A stretch of DNA of 64,000 bases from Rhizobium jaguaris (GCF_003627755.1 NZ_CP032694.1:1479501-1543500); one strand, 5' to 3'; counted from the first letter of the stretch, positions 38,668-49,364 are shown. Program-made: numbers and translations. The notes: a model not told the origin generated them from the letters alone.

Positions 38668-39752
38668 TTAGCCGTCCTCCTGATGAAGCAGGATCGTTGC
38701 TCCGAATGCCAAAGCGACGATCACGGGTATCCATGTCGCCACGAAAGGAGGAACCACTCCGCTGCTCCCGAATGCCTTTACAAGCACGGTGACAACATAA
38801 AGCACGAAGCCTGAGAGGATTCCACCCAGAATCACGGAGCGCGATTGGTTGAATCTACTGAATTTTAAAGACACGGTTGCTGCAATCAGCGTCATTGCCA
38901 CCAGGAGGAATGGCTGCGACAGCAGCGAGTGAAATTGCGTCTCAAGAGCCTTGGTTGAGATGCCAAAAGACCTTGCGATCGCAATTCGATTAGAAAGATC
39001 ATAAAAAGCAATGGTTTCCGGCTGCGCCAAACGTTCGGATACGAAATCCTGTTTCAGATTCGTACGAACCTTTGCCGTCCCCTTATGATCTGGAATTTCG
39101 CCAGGGCTGCGCTCGACAACACCATTAAGAAGCCAGTAACCATCTTCCAACTTTGCCGACTGCGCGTCCTGCCTGAGAACGATATTCCCCTGTGAATCGA
39201 AGTGGATAAAGACGACGTTCATCAGCGTCGTTCCGTTGTCGAGAATGGCCTTGGCGCCAATGATGACGTCGTCTTTGCCATCCGACTGGCGCAGCCACGG
39301 AATCGAGAGTTTATTGTGATAGGACGGATCGCCGCGCAGATCGGCTTCCATCGTTTCCGCCTGCCGTTGTCCCCATGCTGCAACCGGATTGAGGGCAAAC
39401 ATCGTCAGAAGACCGACGAAGAAGGCGCCGACCACGAAGGGTGTCATGAATTGCCAGACGGAGATGCCGGCCGCGCGGGCAATCACCAGTTCGCGACGCC
39501 GGTTGAGGGCAATCAACACCGTCATGCCGACGAAGAGGGCGATGAACGGCACTGTCTGCTGCAGGATGAACGGCAATCTGACGGCCGTCATCAGCAAGCC
39601 GATGCTGACCGTATATCCGGGAAGGCCGGCAAGCCGGCCGGCGGTTTCGCTGAAGTCGACAAGATAAACGATCGAAATCACACCCAGGAAAAACCAAAGG
39701 TGGTGATGATGTAACGCATGAAGAAGTAGCGGCCGAGCGTACTGAAGATCAT
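38668..39752 (-). CDS. lptG: LPS export ABC transporter permease LptG, apparent frameshift near the start
   Basis: YjgP/YjgQ family permease of about 361 residues. The expected start ATG 39752 overlaps the lptF stop as ATGA and gives MIFSTLGRYFFMRYIITTFG, but this frame ends after 24 codons. The rest, FLGVISIVYLVDFSETAGRL onward to 38668, is one frame over. Adding one T to the five-T run on the minus strand (A run 39689-39693) joins them as ITTFGFFLGVISIV. A continuous frame from GTG 39759 exists, but it gives an odd His-rich N-terminus (ALHHHHLWFF) and would have to start inside lptF. LptG is essential for LPS export, so a sequencing error is likely unless the GTG start is used. Confidence 0.85.
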
Positions 39753-40927
39753 ACGCCACCCCCGTTCGAGTTGTCGGGTGCTATCGGCATGCGATCCTGG
39801 ATCTTCTGACGCCAGTTGCTGAAGCGGTTGCGGATCGACGCCGGCATCGACATCTTTCTGTTCCTGAACAGCAGAGCGATGGCAATCAGAGCCGCGCCGA
39901 TGTTGACCGCATAGAGAACGCCGACGAAAGAGGGTGCGTTCTCGATCTGATTTACCGCATAAAAATTCGCCCACCGCAGTGCAAAAGCGATGGTCAGTGC
40001 CGAAACCATCGGATGCAGGCGCGCTTCACGATGAGATCGCGCATCGCCGGCAATGACCAGAGATATTAGAGCAAAGATGGCGGGCAGCGCCCAGTCGGTG
40101 AGACGCCGGTGCAACTCGGCACGGTAGCCGCCTGGTTTTGCTTTGTAATCCGCGTCGTTCGGGTCCGGATTAAGCAGAAAGCCGAGGCCGCGGTCGCTGG
40201 CGCGCAGCGTTGCCTGACCGCGGCTCTGCGTCATATCGGAAAGATCGAAGGAATAGGAGTCGAAATTAATGACGGAGACGTTGCCGTCCGGCGTCTTGCG
40301 GTGGACTTCGCCATCCCTCATCAGTAGCGACGTGCCGCTCGGGTCGACTGCACCTTCCTTGGCATAGTAGATGAGATCGAACGCCGGATCGCGCGAATCG
40401 ACCACGAAGAGGCCTTTCAGGATACGTCCCGACAGGCGCTGGGTGATCTGCACATAAAGCCCGTCTTCGATCCGCCGAAAATTCTTCTCTTCGATAACGG
40501 TCGAGAGCAGGTCGGCATAGGCTTCGGCGACCATCTCGCGGGCGGCAACTCGGGCCTTCGGCTCGACCACATTGCCGACGACGAAAGAGAAAACGCTGAT
40601 GGCCATCGCCAGAATCATGATCGGGCGGATGATGATGCTGCGCCGTGCACCCGCCGCCTCCATGACGGTCAGTTCCGAATCGGTGTTCATCGCAGTCAGC
40701 GTCTGCGTGATGCCGATCACCAGTGCAAAGGGCAGGACCACGGGGATGATCGTCGGCAGGATGAGGGTCGCTAGCGTAGCGAACGAACCAATCGACTGGC
40801 CGCTGTCGGTAACGAGATTGATGCGCTGCAGCACCTGGGTCGTCCAGATGATAGCGAGCACCGGCAGCAGCGCTACCAGGAACATCATGCCGACACGCCG
40901 TACGATATATGTTTCGAATAACTTCAT
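39749..40927 (-). CDS. lptF: LPS export ABC transporter permease LptF
   Basis: 392 residues starting MKLFETYIVRRVGMMFLVAL, with AAGGG 6 nt upstream of ATG 40927. Six predicted membrane segments (three at each end) flank a large periplasmic beta-jellyroll (about residues 100-265), as in LptF. With LptG and the ATPase LptB (not in this window) it extracts LPS from the inner membrane. Motif TVMEAAGARRSIIIRP matches the coupling region of the family. First gene of the lptFGD operon. Confidence 0.93.
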   Translation of the reverse strand: MKLFETYIVRRVGMMFLVALLPVLAIIWTTQVLQRINLVTDSGQSIGSFATLATLILPTIIPVVLPFALVIGITQTLTAMNTDSELTVMEAAGARRSIIIRPIMILAMAISVFSFVVGNVVEPKARVAAREMVAEAYADLLSTVIEEKNFRRIEDGLYVQITQRLSGRILKGLFVVDSRDPAFDLIYYAKEGAVDPSGTSLLMRDGEVHRKTPDGNVSVINFDSYSFDLSDMTQSRGQATLRASDRGLGFLLNPDPNDADYKAKPGGYRAELHRRLTDWALPAIFALISLVIAGDARSHREARLHPMVSALTIAFALRWANFYAVNQIENAPSFVGVLYAVNIGAALIAIALLFRNRKMSMPASIRNRFSNWRQKIQDRMPIAPDNSNGGGV

Positions 40928-41030
40928 GCCGGCCCTTAAACGCAATACCCCACCGTGCGAGCCGGCAGAGATTCATCCTCCTCTACGCTGTTTGCGTTTT
41001 TTTGGCGACAACCCACTCGCAAAAAAATCG

Positions 41031-41813
41031 TTAATTTTCCGAATTTCTTCTGCTGTGTGTCGTTTGGGATAAAGCCAGAAGAGCGGCAAATACAACCAGC
41101 GAAGAAAGCCAGCCCAGAACGGCATCCGACAGGTAGTGGCCGCCGAAGGCCACTCTAAGGGCTGAAATGAGAATCGAAGCGGCTGCGATCGGCAGGGCAA
41201 GTGCCGTCCGTGCCGGCTGTGGGATGATGAAGATCAAGCAAAACAGCCAGCCGGCGGCAGCAGCTTCGCCGGAAATGAACGAGCAGTTGCTGACACATTT
41301 TCCGGCGAAGGAACCGGCGTGAACGAAATCGAGTGCGCCGCCGAAAAGATCGGTCTGGCGAGGCCGCGGACGGCCCGAGAAGGCTTTGAGCCACAGATTG
41401 ACGATAAGCACAGGGCCGAGGAGCAGCGAGCCGAGCGCGATCTTCAGATTGCGGGCCCTCAACGTTTTGAAGGTTGCGCCGTGCTGCTCCCAACATTGGA
41501 CCAGCATCCAGCAGAGGCCCGCCGCGACGATATAGGGTACCTGGAAGAAAATCTCCCTGAGCAGACGCAGATGCGGATCGTCGCCATACGGGAAAGTGCC
41601 GCAGATCTGGCCGGCCCTGGCGGGGGCGACGCATTGCTCTGGCACGAAGAACATACTGGCGACGGCAAGATCGATCTGTGGAAAAACCGAAAACAGCCAG
41701 AGCAGTGCCCACCAGAGACAGAAGAGAACGACGAAAGCATCCCCCGCCGAGCGAGGTCGCAGGATTTCGGGGAAGCGATTCCGGCGATCGAAGCTGCTGA
41801 AATCTATGATCAA
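41031..41813 (-). CDS. PAP2 family membrane phosphatase, unusual second motif
   Basis: 260 residues with about six membrane segments. PAP2 motif 1 is KAFSGRPRP (143-151) and motif 3 is ALRVAFGGHYLSD with Arg220, His226 and Asp230. Motif 2 reads CSFISGEAAAA (177-187), with Glu183 where the family usually has His of PSGH. The loop between motifs is rich in Cys. Members remove phosphates from lipid A (LpxE, LpxF) or undecaprenyl pyrophosphate. Proximity to lptF/G/D makes a lipid A phosphatase plausible, but the exact class is inference. Transcribed toward lptF with a 103-bp gap. Confidence 0.75.
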   Translation of the reverse strand: MIIDFSSFDRRNRFPEILRPRSAGDAFVVLFCLWWALLWLFSVFPQIDLAVASMFFVPEQCVAPARAGQICGTFPYGDDPHLRLLREIFFQVPYIVAAGLCWMLVQCWEQHGATFKTLRARNLKIALGSLLLGPVLIVNLWLKAFSGRPRPRQTDLFGGALDFVHAGSFAGKCVSNCSFISGEAAAAGWLFCLIFIIPQPARTALALPIAAASILISALRVAFGGHYLSDAVLGWLSSLVVFAALLALSQTTHSRRNSEN

Positions 41814-42023
41814 TGTGGCATTCCGATAATTGATCGCGCCGGCCGGGCGGCGATACCCAGTATCTGAGATGACAGCCTATAGACCGTAGATGACAGGGAT
41901 TTGAATGTGGCAAAGGTGTTTCTTCGCGGAATGCCTCGCCAAAAGCTTGTATTTGATGAGGAAACCTTGAATGATCGAAAGTGTATAATTCTATTTTGCA
42001 CTACGCTTATTATCGGAGCAGAA

Positions 42024-43517
42024 ATGTCTGTGAAATTCGAGATTTCCTTTGCCAAATCGGTTCGGCTGAATGGTGGCCTGGCCATTCTCCTGAAAGATAC
42101 GGACAGCGAGCTGCCGGCAGGAGCTGAAAGCGCCGATCCGGCGAATGTGTTCGCCAAGGCCGCGCGCATCGCCCGTTTCACTGCGAAGGGTTTGAGCAGC
42201 CTTGATATCGTTGCGCCCGAGGGCTCGCCGGTCGATCGAATTTTCGTCATCGGCACCGGCAAGGCGAAGGAGCTGAATGCGCATGATTGGCTGAAGCTCG
42301 GCGGCGGCGCGGCTGCCAAGATCCGCAATGTCGACAAGGTCGCGATCTTTGTCGACATGCCTGGTGTCGAGGCCGGTGCCAAGGCGGCTGCCGATTTCGC
42401 CCTCGGCATGCTGCTGCGCGCCTATAGCTTCGATACCTACAAAACGAAGAAGAAAGATGACGAGGACAACGGCGCGCAGAAGACAGTCAAGGTTACGATA
42501 GTCACCTCGAATGTCGTCGCCGCAAAGAAGCTCTTCTCCGCATCGGAAGCGATCGCCGACGGCGTTATCCTGGCTCGCGATCTCGTCAATGAGCCGCCAA
42601 ACGTTCTCGGCCCGGTCGAGTTTGCCGCGAAAGCCAAGGCGCTGGAAAAGCTCGGCGTCGAAGTGGAGATCCTGACAGAGCGTGAAATGCGCCGGCTCGG
42701 CATGGGCGCGCTGCTTGGCGTAGCGCAGGGTTCCGTGCGTCCTCCGCGCCTGGTGATCATGCAATGGAAGGGCGGCAAGCCGAAGGACAAGCCGGTCGCC
42801 TTCATTGGAAAGGGCGTGGTGTTCGACACCGGCGGCATTTCCATCAAGCCGGCTGCCGGCATGGAGGATATGAAGGGTGACATGGGCGGAGCCGCCGCCG
42901 TTACGGGCCTGATCCACACGCTCGCTGCCAGATGCGCCAAGGTCAACGCCATCGGCGTCATCGGTCTGGTCGAAAACATGCCTGACGGCAATGCCCAGCG
43001 TCCTGGCGACATCGTTACATCGATGTCCGGTCAGACGATCGAAGTGATCAATACGGATGCTGAAGGCCGGCTCGTGCTCTGCGATGCGCTCTGGTACACC
43101 AACGACCGTTTCAAGCCGCAGTTCATGATCAATCTCGCGACGCTGACCGGCGCCATTCTGGTCGCGCTTGGCAACCTGCATGCCGGCCTGTTCTGCAATG
43201 ACGATAAGTTGGCGAACGAGCTGACTGCCGCCGGCCTTGCCACCAATGAGCGCCTGTGGCGCATGCCGCTCGGCAAGGAATACGACAAGATGATCGACAG
43301 CAAGTTCGCCGATATGAAAAATACCGGCGGTCGCCATGCCGGTTCGATCACTGCGGCACAGTTCCTCAAGCGTTTCGTGCAGGAAACGCCGTGGGCGCAT
43401 CTCGACATTGCCGGCACTGCGATGGGCTCGATCCAGGACGAGATCAACCAGTCCTGGGGCTCGGGTTTCGGCGTGCGCCTGCTCGATGAGCTGGTCCGCG
43501 CGAACTACGAATCGTGA
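42024..43517 (+). CDS. pepA: Leucyl aminopeptidase (family M17)
   Basis: 497 residues from ATG 42024, with GGAG 7 nt upstream; a longer frame begins at a TTG further upstream but lacks a ribosome-binding site. The catalytic domain shows [18 protein letters not shown] and the M17 signature [14 protein letters not shown], with its two metal ions bound by Lys, Asp and Glu. A mid-protein low-complexity stretch [11 protein letters not shown] lies near 140. It trims N-terminal residues; in some bacteria PepA also binds DNA. Followed 32 bp later by holC, a widely conserved pairing. Confidence 0.96.
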   Translation: MSVKFEISFAKSVRLNGGLAILLKDTDSELPAGAESADPANVFAKAARIARFTAKGLSSLDIVAPEGSPVDRIFVIGTGKAKELNAHDWLKLGGGAAAKIRNVDKVAIFVDMPGVEAGAKAAADFALGMLLRAYSFDTYKTKKKDDEDNGAQKTVKVTIVTSNVVAAKKLFSASEAIADGVILARDLVNEPPNVLGPVEFAAKAKALEKLGVEVEILTEREMRRLGMGALLGVAQGSVRPPRLVIMQWKGGKPKDKPVAFIGKGVVFDTGGISIKPAAGMEDMKGDMGGAAAVTGLIHTLAARCAKVNAIGVIGLVENMPDGNAQRPGDIVTSMSGQTIEVINTDAEGRLVLCDALWYTNDRFKPQFMINLATLTGAILVALGNLHAGLFCNDDKLANELTAAGLATNERLWRMPLGKEYDKMIDSKFADMKNTGGRHAGSITAAQFLKRFVQETPWAHLDIAGTAMGSIQDEINQSWGSGFGVRLLDELVRANYES

Positions 43518-43549
43518 CCTTCGAAGGTGTTTGAGATAGAAGGGGCGGC

Positions 43550-43999
43550 ATGACCGACGTTCTCTTCTATCACCTGACCGAATCGAAGCTGGAGGATGCC
43601 CTGCCGCCGCTGATCGACAAAAGTGTCGAGCGCGGCTGGCAGGTCGCCATCCAGATGCGCGAGCCGGCGCGGCGTGATTCGCTGGATGCTCATCTCTGGA
43701 CCTATCGCGAGGACAGCTTTCTGCCGCACGGCACGGACGAAAACGAGATGGCAGACAAACAGCCGGTGTTGCTCACCGTCTCGTCCGACAACCCCAACAG
43801 AGCCACCGTCCGCTTCTTCGTCGACGGCGCCGAAGCGTCAGGGATCGAGACCTATCAGCGCGTCGTCTTCATGTTCGACGGTTACGACCAAGAGCAGTTA
43901 GAAGGCGCCCGGGTGCAGTGGAAGAAGCTGAAGGGCGAGGGGCATAACCTCACCTATTGGCAGCAGACTCAGGATGGACGCTGGGAAAAGAAGGCGTAA
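43550..43999 (+). CDS. holC: DNA polymerase III subunit chi
   Basis: 149 residues, MTDVLFYHLTESKLEDALPP. The family features are LPPLIDKSVERGWQVAIQM, DAHLWTYREDSFLPHGT and the C-terminal FMFDGYDQEQLEGARVQWK. Chi links the clamp loader to SSB. It lies directly after pepA, as in many alphaproteobacteria, which supports the call. Confidence 0.94.
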   Translation: MTDVLFYHLTESKLEDALPPLIDKSVERGWQVAIQMREPARRDSLDAHLWTYREDSFLPHGTDENEMADKQPVLLTVSSDNPNRATVRFFVDGAEASGIETYQRVVFMFDGYDQEQLEGARVQWKKLKGEGHNLTYWQQTQDGRWEKKA

Positions 44000-44006
44000 T
44001 CATTCT

Positions 44007-44042
44007 CCTCTCTCCCCGCTGGGGCGAGGGTAAGGCTCAGTC
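44007..44042. repeat. Short dispersed repeat pair, copy B
   Basis: CCTCTCTCCCCG (44007-44018) and TAAGGCTCAGTC (44031-44042), the same two blocks as at 8319-8358. The second block holds the ancestral stop of the GrpB-family gene on the minus strand. Around 44015-44024 CCCC-GCT-GGGG makes a small hairpin absent from copy A. Confidence 0.5.
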
Positions 44043-44585
44043 GCCAGACGCTGCAACGACCTCGTCGATGAACACTCTCTTCGCCTCGGTATAGGCGGCG
44101 CGATTGTCGGCCTATTCCTCGGCCAGATCGATTTTCAACGCCTCATAAGCTTGGGCAAGATCGGGTCGAGCGCGAAGCCTGTCGCGAAATAAGATAAACC
44201 GGGTCCAATGGGCGCCGCCATATTCAACAATATGAACAAGATGCGTGCGCGTCTCGCCTTTGATGCCGCGGCCGAAAATATGATCGTCGGGAATGATGTC
44301 GTTGCCGGCGTAATCATAGCCAAGCCCTTCCATCGGCTTGATGCAACGGAAACCGTCGTCGAAACGCCTGACGCCGATGGTGATATCGATGATCGGCTTG
44401 GCCTTGATCGCCGGTATCGAGGTGCTGCCGAAATGCTGGATATCGACGGCGAGATCGCCGAGGACATTGCGAATGGCGGTCTCTTCCAGGACATAGGCTT
44501 CCTGCCAACAGGCATTCGGCTCTGCTAGCGCGACAAGCTTGTGCTTCACACCCAGCCCAAAACTTTCCTCGCTTTCCGACGGCAT
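44037..44585 (-). pseudogene. GrpB family protein with premature amber codon
   Basis: From ATG 44585 (GGGAGA upstream) the frame encodes 157 residues of the GrpB/nucleotidyltransferase-like family (FGSTSIPAIKAKPIIDITIG near 60-80, THLVHIVEYGG) and stops at TAG 44112-44114. Reading through, the frame continues ADNRAAYTEAKRVFIDEVV and ends at TGA 44037-44039, exactly the family's conserved C-terminus. The TAG therefore replaces a sense codon (Tyr TAC or TAT would need one change). Intact length would be 182 residues. The function of the family is poorly known. Truncation removes a terminal helix; the product may be inactive. Confidence 0.82.
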
Positions 44586-44657
44586 CGCAGTCTCCCTGAT
44601 CAATGAAGATACGCCACTTTAGCATTCCGCGCGGCGCATCTCATCGGTCGATGGAGT

Positions 44658-45581
44658 TTAGTCGTGGAAGGCCTCGACGAACTTGCGCTTGCCGAGCATG
44701 AAGGCGTCGGCGACGTGGCGAAGCGGCGCGAGGTCGACATCCGAGGTGCCGGCTTTGACGATATCGGCGAAGCGGCGATAGAGCGAAGGATATTCCGCCT
44801 CCGGGGCGGTGAACTTCAATTCGCCGTTCACGGAAAGCTTCGATCCGCCCTCGGAGAGCACCATCTGGCCAGCTTCAGTTTCAGCGACGATATCCCAGCT
44901 CTGCTTGCCGGTCTGGCGCCAGTCGAATTCGGCATGTACCGGCAGCCCCTCTGCGCTTTTGAAATGGAGGTCGGCGGCGATCGGCGAATCGCGGTTTTCG
45001 GGAAATTCTAGTACTGCGCCCGTGAGGAAGAGCGGCGGGAAGATGTACGTGACGATCGACAGCGCGTTGATGCCCGGATCGAAGACGCCGAGACCGCCGG
45101 CCTGCCAGATCCATTCCTGATTCGGATGCCAGTGGCGTACGTCTTCCTTCCAGCTGACATGGACGCTCTTGATGGTCGTCCCGGCGAGGAAGGCCTTGGC
45201 GGCTTCGACAGCAGGCGCGTAACGCGAATGCCAGCTGGCAAACAGGGAAACGCCCTTCGCCTTGGCAAGCGTCTCGAGATCGGCAACTTCGCTCAGCGTC
45301 GCGCCTGGCGGCTTTTCCAGGAAGACATGCTTGCCAGCCTGGAGAGCCTTATAGGCGGCCTCGTAACGATATTGCGGCGGCATGCAGAGCGAGACGGCGT
45401 CGATCCCGGGAACCGCGTCCAGCATGGCCTCTATGGATGTGAAGGCCGGAATGCCGTCGACGGTGCCGTGGCGGCTTGCCGTGGCGATCAGTTTGAAATC
45501 CGGATTGTTCGCGATGGACGGAAGATGCTGGTCGCGGACGATCTTGCCGACGCCGACGATGGCGAGGTTGATGGGGGACAT
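44658..45581 (-). CDS. Gfo/Idh/MocA oxidoreductase, probable D-galactose/L-arabinose 1-dehydrogenase
   Basis: 307 residues. The Rossmann start INLAIVGVGKIVRDQHLPSI and the MPPQYRYEAAYKALQAGKHVFLEK-type region with EKP are family markers. The RDQHLP motif and length resemble bacterial sugar 1-dehydrogenases of the L-arabinose/D-galactose type, which oxidise the sugar to its lactone with NADP+. The assignment is from memory of the family and needs a search. A 229-bp divergent region separates it from a TRAP transporter operon. Confidence 0.75.
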   Translation of the reverse strand: MSPINLAIVGVGKIVRDQHLPSIANNPDFKLIATASRHGTVDGIPAFTSIEAMLDAVPGIDAVSLCMPPQYRYEAAYKALQAGKHVFLEKPPGATLSEVADLETLAKAKGVSLFASWHSRYAPAVEAAKAFLAGTTIKSVHVSWKEDVRHWHPNQEWIWQAGGLGVFDPGINALSIVTYIFPPLFLTGAVLEFPENRDSPIAADLHFKSAEGLPVHAEFDWRQTGKQSWDIVAETEAGQMVLSEGGSKLSVNGELKFTAPEAEYPSLYRRFADIVKAGTSDVDLAPLRHVADAFMLGKRKFVEAFHD

Positions 45582-45598
45582 GGGGTGTCTCTCGATTA

Positions 45599-45617
45599 GT
45601 ATGATTATTTGTATGAT
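45599..45617. promoter_or_regulatory. Candidate operator: direct repeat GTATGAT-N5-GTATGAT
   Basis: GTATGAT occurs at 45599-45605 and again at 45611-45617, 12 bp apart from start to start, which places both on nearly the same face of the helix. It lies 18 bp upstream of the sugar dehydrogenase start and about 195 bp before dctQ. Direct-repeat operators are used by several regulator families; none is encoded next door. Confidence 0.4.
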
Positions 45618-45810
45618 CTTTTATCAGAATGCCGCAGGCGGGCAAGGCCGGGCAAGCGTAATTGCGAGCGATCCACTTGATGTGCAGCTTTCTCTGTGCT
45701 CCGCCATCACATTTGGAAAACCAGCTTACGCTCTTGATTCACAGTCTGAAATCGGCACTCTGCCTGTGCGCGGCAAGAGGATCTTGGGGAGACCGCTGCG
45801 GGGGAGAAAA

Positions 45811-46389
45811 ATGATGAGAGCATTGCTCGGCTTCAGCCGGCTCGTGGATGCTGTGACGGAAATCATTGGCAAATCGGTTTCCTGGCTCATTCTGGTCGCC
45901 GTGCTGGTCAGCGCCGGAAACGCCATTGTCCGCAAGGTGTTCAATACCTCGTCCAACGCCTGGCTGGAAGCGCAATGGTATCTGTTCGGCGCCGCCTTCA
46001 TGCTCGCTGCCGCCTATACGCTCAGTCAGAACGAGCATATTCGCATCGATATCGTCTACGGCGCCTTACCACGGCGGGTCCAGCACTGGATCGATCTGCT
46101 CGGTCATTGCCTATTTCTCATGCCCTTCGCGCTTTTGATGGTCTATGACCTCGCGCCCTATGTTCGCATGTCCTTCATGTCCGGCGAGGTTTCGTCCAGT
46201 GCCGGCGGCCTGATCATCTGGCCGGGCAAGGCGCTGTTGCTCGCAGGCTTCTTTCTGCTGGCGCTCCAGGGTGTTTCCGAAATCATCAAGAAGATCGCCG
46301 TCATGCGCGGCGATAAAGAGGACCCGACACCATACGTGCCGACGCATGCGCCTGTCGATGCCGAGACGCCTGCCGGGGAGGCGCGCTGA
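45811..46389 (+). CDS. dctQ: TRAP transporter small permease (DctQ)
   Basis: 192 residues from ATG 45811, with GGGGGAG just upstream. Four membrane segments and the conserved NAWLEAQWYLFGAAFML and LSQNEHIRIDI stretches are DctQ family features. It pairs with the large permease and a periplasmic binding protein in Na+-coupled uptake. It overlaps dctM as TGATG. Confidence 0.92.
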   Translation: MMRALLGFSRLVDAVTEIIGKSVSWLILVAVLVSAGNAIVRKVFNTSSNAWLEAQWYLFGAAFMLAAAYTLSQNEHIRIDIVYGALPRRVQHWIDLLGHCLFLMPFALLMVYDLAPYVRMSFMSGEVSSSAGGLIIWPGKALLLAGFFLLALQGVSEIIKKIAVMRGDKEDPTPYVPTHAPVDAETPAGEAR

Positions 46390-48155
46390 TGATCGAATTC
46401 ATCGCGGTGAACATGGCCCCGATCATGTTTGCTTCCCTGATCATCTTCCTGCTGATCGGATATCCCGTTGCCTTCGCGCTCGCCGCCAACGGACTGCTGT
46501 TCTTCTGGATCGGCGTCGAGCTGGCGCCTTATTCGGGCGGCGCCATCAATCTCTCCTGGCCTTTGCTCAACGCGCTGCCGGATCGGTTCTGGGGTGTAAT
46601 GTCCAACGACACGCTGCTGGCGATCCCGTTTTTCACCTTCATGGGCATCGTGCTGGAACGCTCGGGGATGGCCGAGGATCTGCTCGATACCGTCGGCCAG
46701 CTCTTCGGTCCGATCCGCGGCGGTCTAGCCTACGCGGTGATCTTCGTCGGCGCGCTGCTTGCCGCCACCACCGGCGTCGTCGCGGCCTCGGTCATCGCCA
46801 TGGGGCTGATCTCGCTGCCGATCATGCTGCGCTATGGTTATGACCGCAGCCTGGCATCCGGCGTCATCGCGGCGTCGGGCACGCTCGCGCAGATTATTCC
46901 GCCCTCGCTGGTGCTGATCGTGCTGGCGGATCAGCTCGGCCGCTCGGTCGGCGACATGTATGCCGGCGCGCTGATCCCCGGCCTGGTGCTGACCGGCATC
47001 TACATGCTCTATGTGCTGATCATGTCGATCGTCCGGCCGACATCGATGCCGGCGCTGCCGAAGGAGGCGCGCTCGCTCGGTTCCGGCGTGACCTCGCTTT
47101 TCATCGCACTACTGGTCTCCACTGGCGTTGCCTATGCGGCTCATGTCTACCTGACGCCGGCCTATGGTGAAAATGCCGATATTCTCGGCGCAACCGTCGG
47201 CGTCGCCTTCATCTATGTCATCGCCGTCATCGACAAAGCGATGAAGTTCAACCTGATGTCGCGGCTGGCGCAGCAGGTGATCATCGTACTGATTCCGCCG
47301 CTGGCGCTGATCTTCCTCGTGCTCGGTACTATCTTCCTTGGCATCGCTACGCCCACAGAGGGCGGCGCGATGGGCGCGGTCGGTGCGCTGGTCATGGCCG
47401 CGGCAAAGGGTCGGCTGAGCATGGATGTCGTACGCTCCGCATTGGCATCGACGACGCGGCTCTCCTCCTTCGTGCTGTTCATCCTGATCGGCTCGCGTGT
47501 CTTTTCGCTGACCTTCTACGGCGTCAACGGCCATGTCTGGGTCGAGCATCTGCTGGTGTCGCTGCCGGGTGGCGAGATCGGCTTCCTCGTCGCCGTCAAC
47601 CTGCTGGTCTTCGTGCTGGCCTTCTTCCTCGATTTCTTCGAGCTTGCCTTCATCATCGTGCCGCTGCTGGCGCCCGCTGCCGAGAAGCTCGGCATCGACC
47701 TGATCTGGTTCGGTGTCCTGCTCGGCGTCAATATGCAGACGAGCTTCATGCATCCGCCCTTTGGTTTCGCGCTGTTCTACTTGCGCTCGGTGGCTGCAAA
47801 GGTGCCTTACCTCGACAAAGTTACGGGCAAGAAGACGATGCCGGTAACGACGGGGCAGATCTATTGGGGCGCTGTGCCCTTTGTCGGTATTCAGATCCTG
47901 ATGGTGGCGCTGACGATCATGTTTCCGCAGATGGTCATGCACTACAAGGGAGCGGGAGCCGCCATCGATCCCAATACGATCAAGATCGAAGTGCCCGGCT
48001 TTGGTGCGCTCGGCCAGGATAATGGCGGTCTTGGTTTGCCGGGTGGCCTGCAGCTGCCGGGCGCCAATCCGCTCGACGACAAGCCAGCGGATCAGGGCGG
48101 GGAAAAGAAAAATCCGCCTGCTATCGATCTCAGTCAGCCGCCGTCATTCAATTGA
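46389..48155 (+). CDS. dctM: TRAP transporter large permease (DctM), extended C-terminus
   Basis: 588 residues, longer than the roughly 430-residue DctM. About 12 to 14 membrane helices include SVIAMGLISLPIMLRYGYDR, IIPPSLVLIVLADQLGRSVG and FLDFFELAFIIVPLLAP. The last 70 residues are a Gly/Pro/Asn-rich soluble tail (NGGLGLPGGLQLPGANPLDD). The long form is seen in the TRAP group that imports 2-oxoacids or mannitol/chloroaromatics. ATG overlaps the dctQ stop. Confidence 0.92.
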   Translation: MIEFIAVNMAPIMFASLIIFLLIGYPVAFALAANGLLFFWIGVELAPYSGGAINLSWPLLNALPDRFWGVMSNDTLLAIPFFTFMGIVLERSGMAEDLLDTVGQLFGPIRGGLAYAVIFVGALLAATTGVVAASVIAMGLISLPIMLRYGYDRSLASGVIAASGTLAQIIPPSLVLIVLADQLGRSVGDMYAGALIPGLVLTGIYMLYVLIMSIVRPTSMPALPKEARSLGSGVTSLFIALLVSTGVAYAAHVYLTPAYGENADILGATVGVAFIYVIAVIDKAMKFNLMSRLAQQVIIVLIPPLALIFLVLGTIFLGIATPTEGGAMGAVGALVMAAAKGRLSMDVVRSALASTTRLSSFVLFILIGSRVFSLTFYGVNGHVWVEHLLVSLPGGEIGFLVAVNLLVFVLAFFLDFFELAFIIVPLLAPAAEKLGIDLIWFGVLLGVNMQTSFMHPPFGFALFYLRSVAAKVPYLDKVTGKKTMPVTTGQIYWGAVPFVGIQILMVALTIMFPQMVMHYKGAGAAIDPNTIKIEVPGFGALGQDNGGLGLPGGLQLPGANPLDDKPADQGGEKKNPPAIDLSQPPSFN

Positions 48156-48189
48156 GCAGGGAGCGATACCGCTGCCGTATTCCAACGAA

Positions 48190-48216
48190 AAACCCCGGAA
48201 CGTCGTTCCGGGGTTT
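48190..48216. terminator. Bidirectional hairpin terminator between dctM and dctP
   Basis: AAACCCCGGAAC (48190-48201) pairs perfectly with GTTCCGGGGTTT (48205-48216) around a GTC loop, a 12-bp stem with A and T flanks on either side. It lies between the convergent dctM and dctP genes and can serve both. Confidence 0.85.
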
Positions 48217-48235
48217 CTGATTTCCAATCCAATAA

Positions 48236-49342
<1,107 letters not shown>

Positions 49343-49364
49343 CTATTAACTCCCCCCAAGATGT

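Noticed and set aside
41984..41989. TATAAT in front of pepA
   Set aside because: No -35 at a suitable distance (TTGAAT is only 11 bp away), so not listed as a promoter.
41901..42023. 41-codon upstream extension of pepA from a TTG
   Set aside because: No ribosome-binding site; the family start at 42024 has GGAG in the right place.
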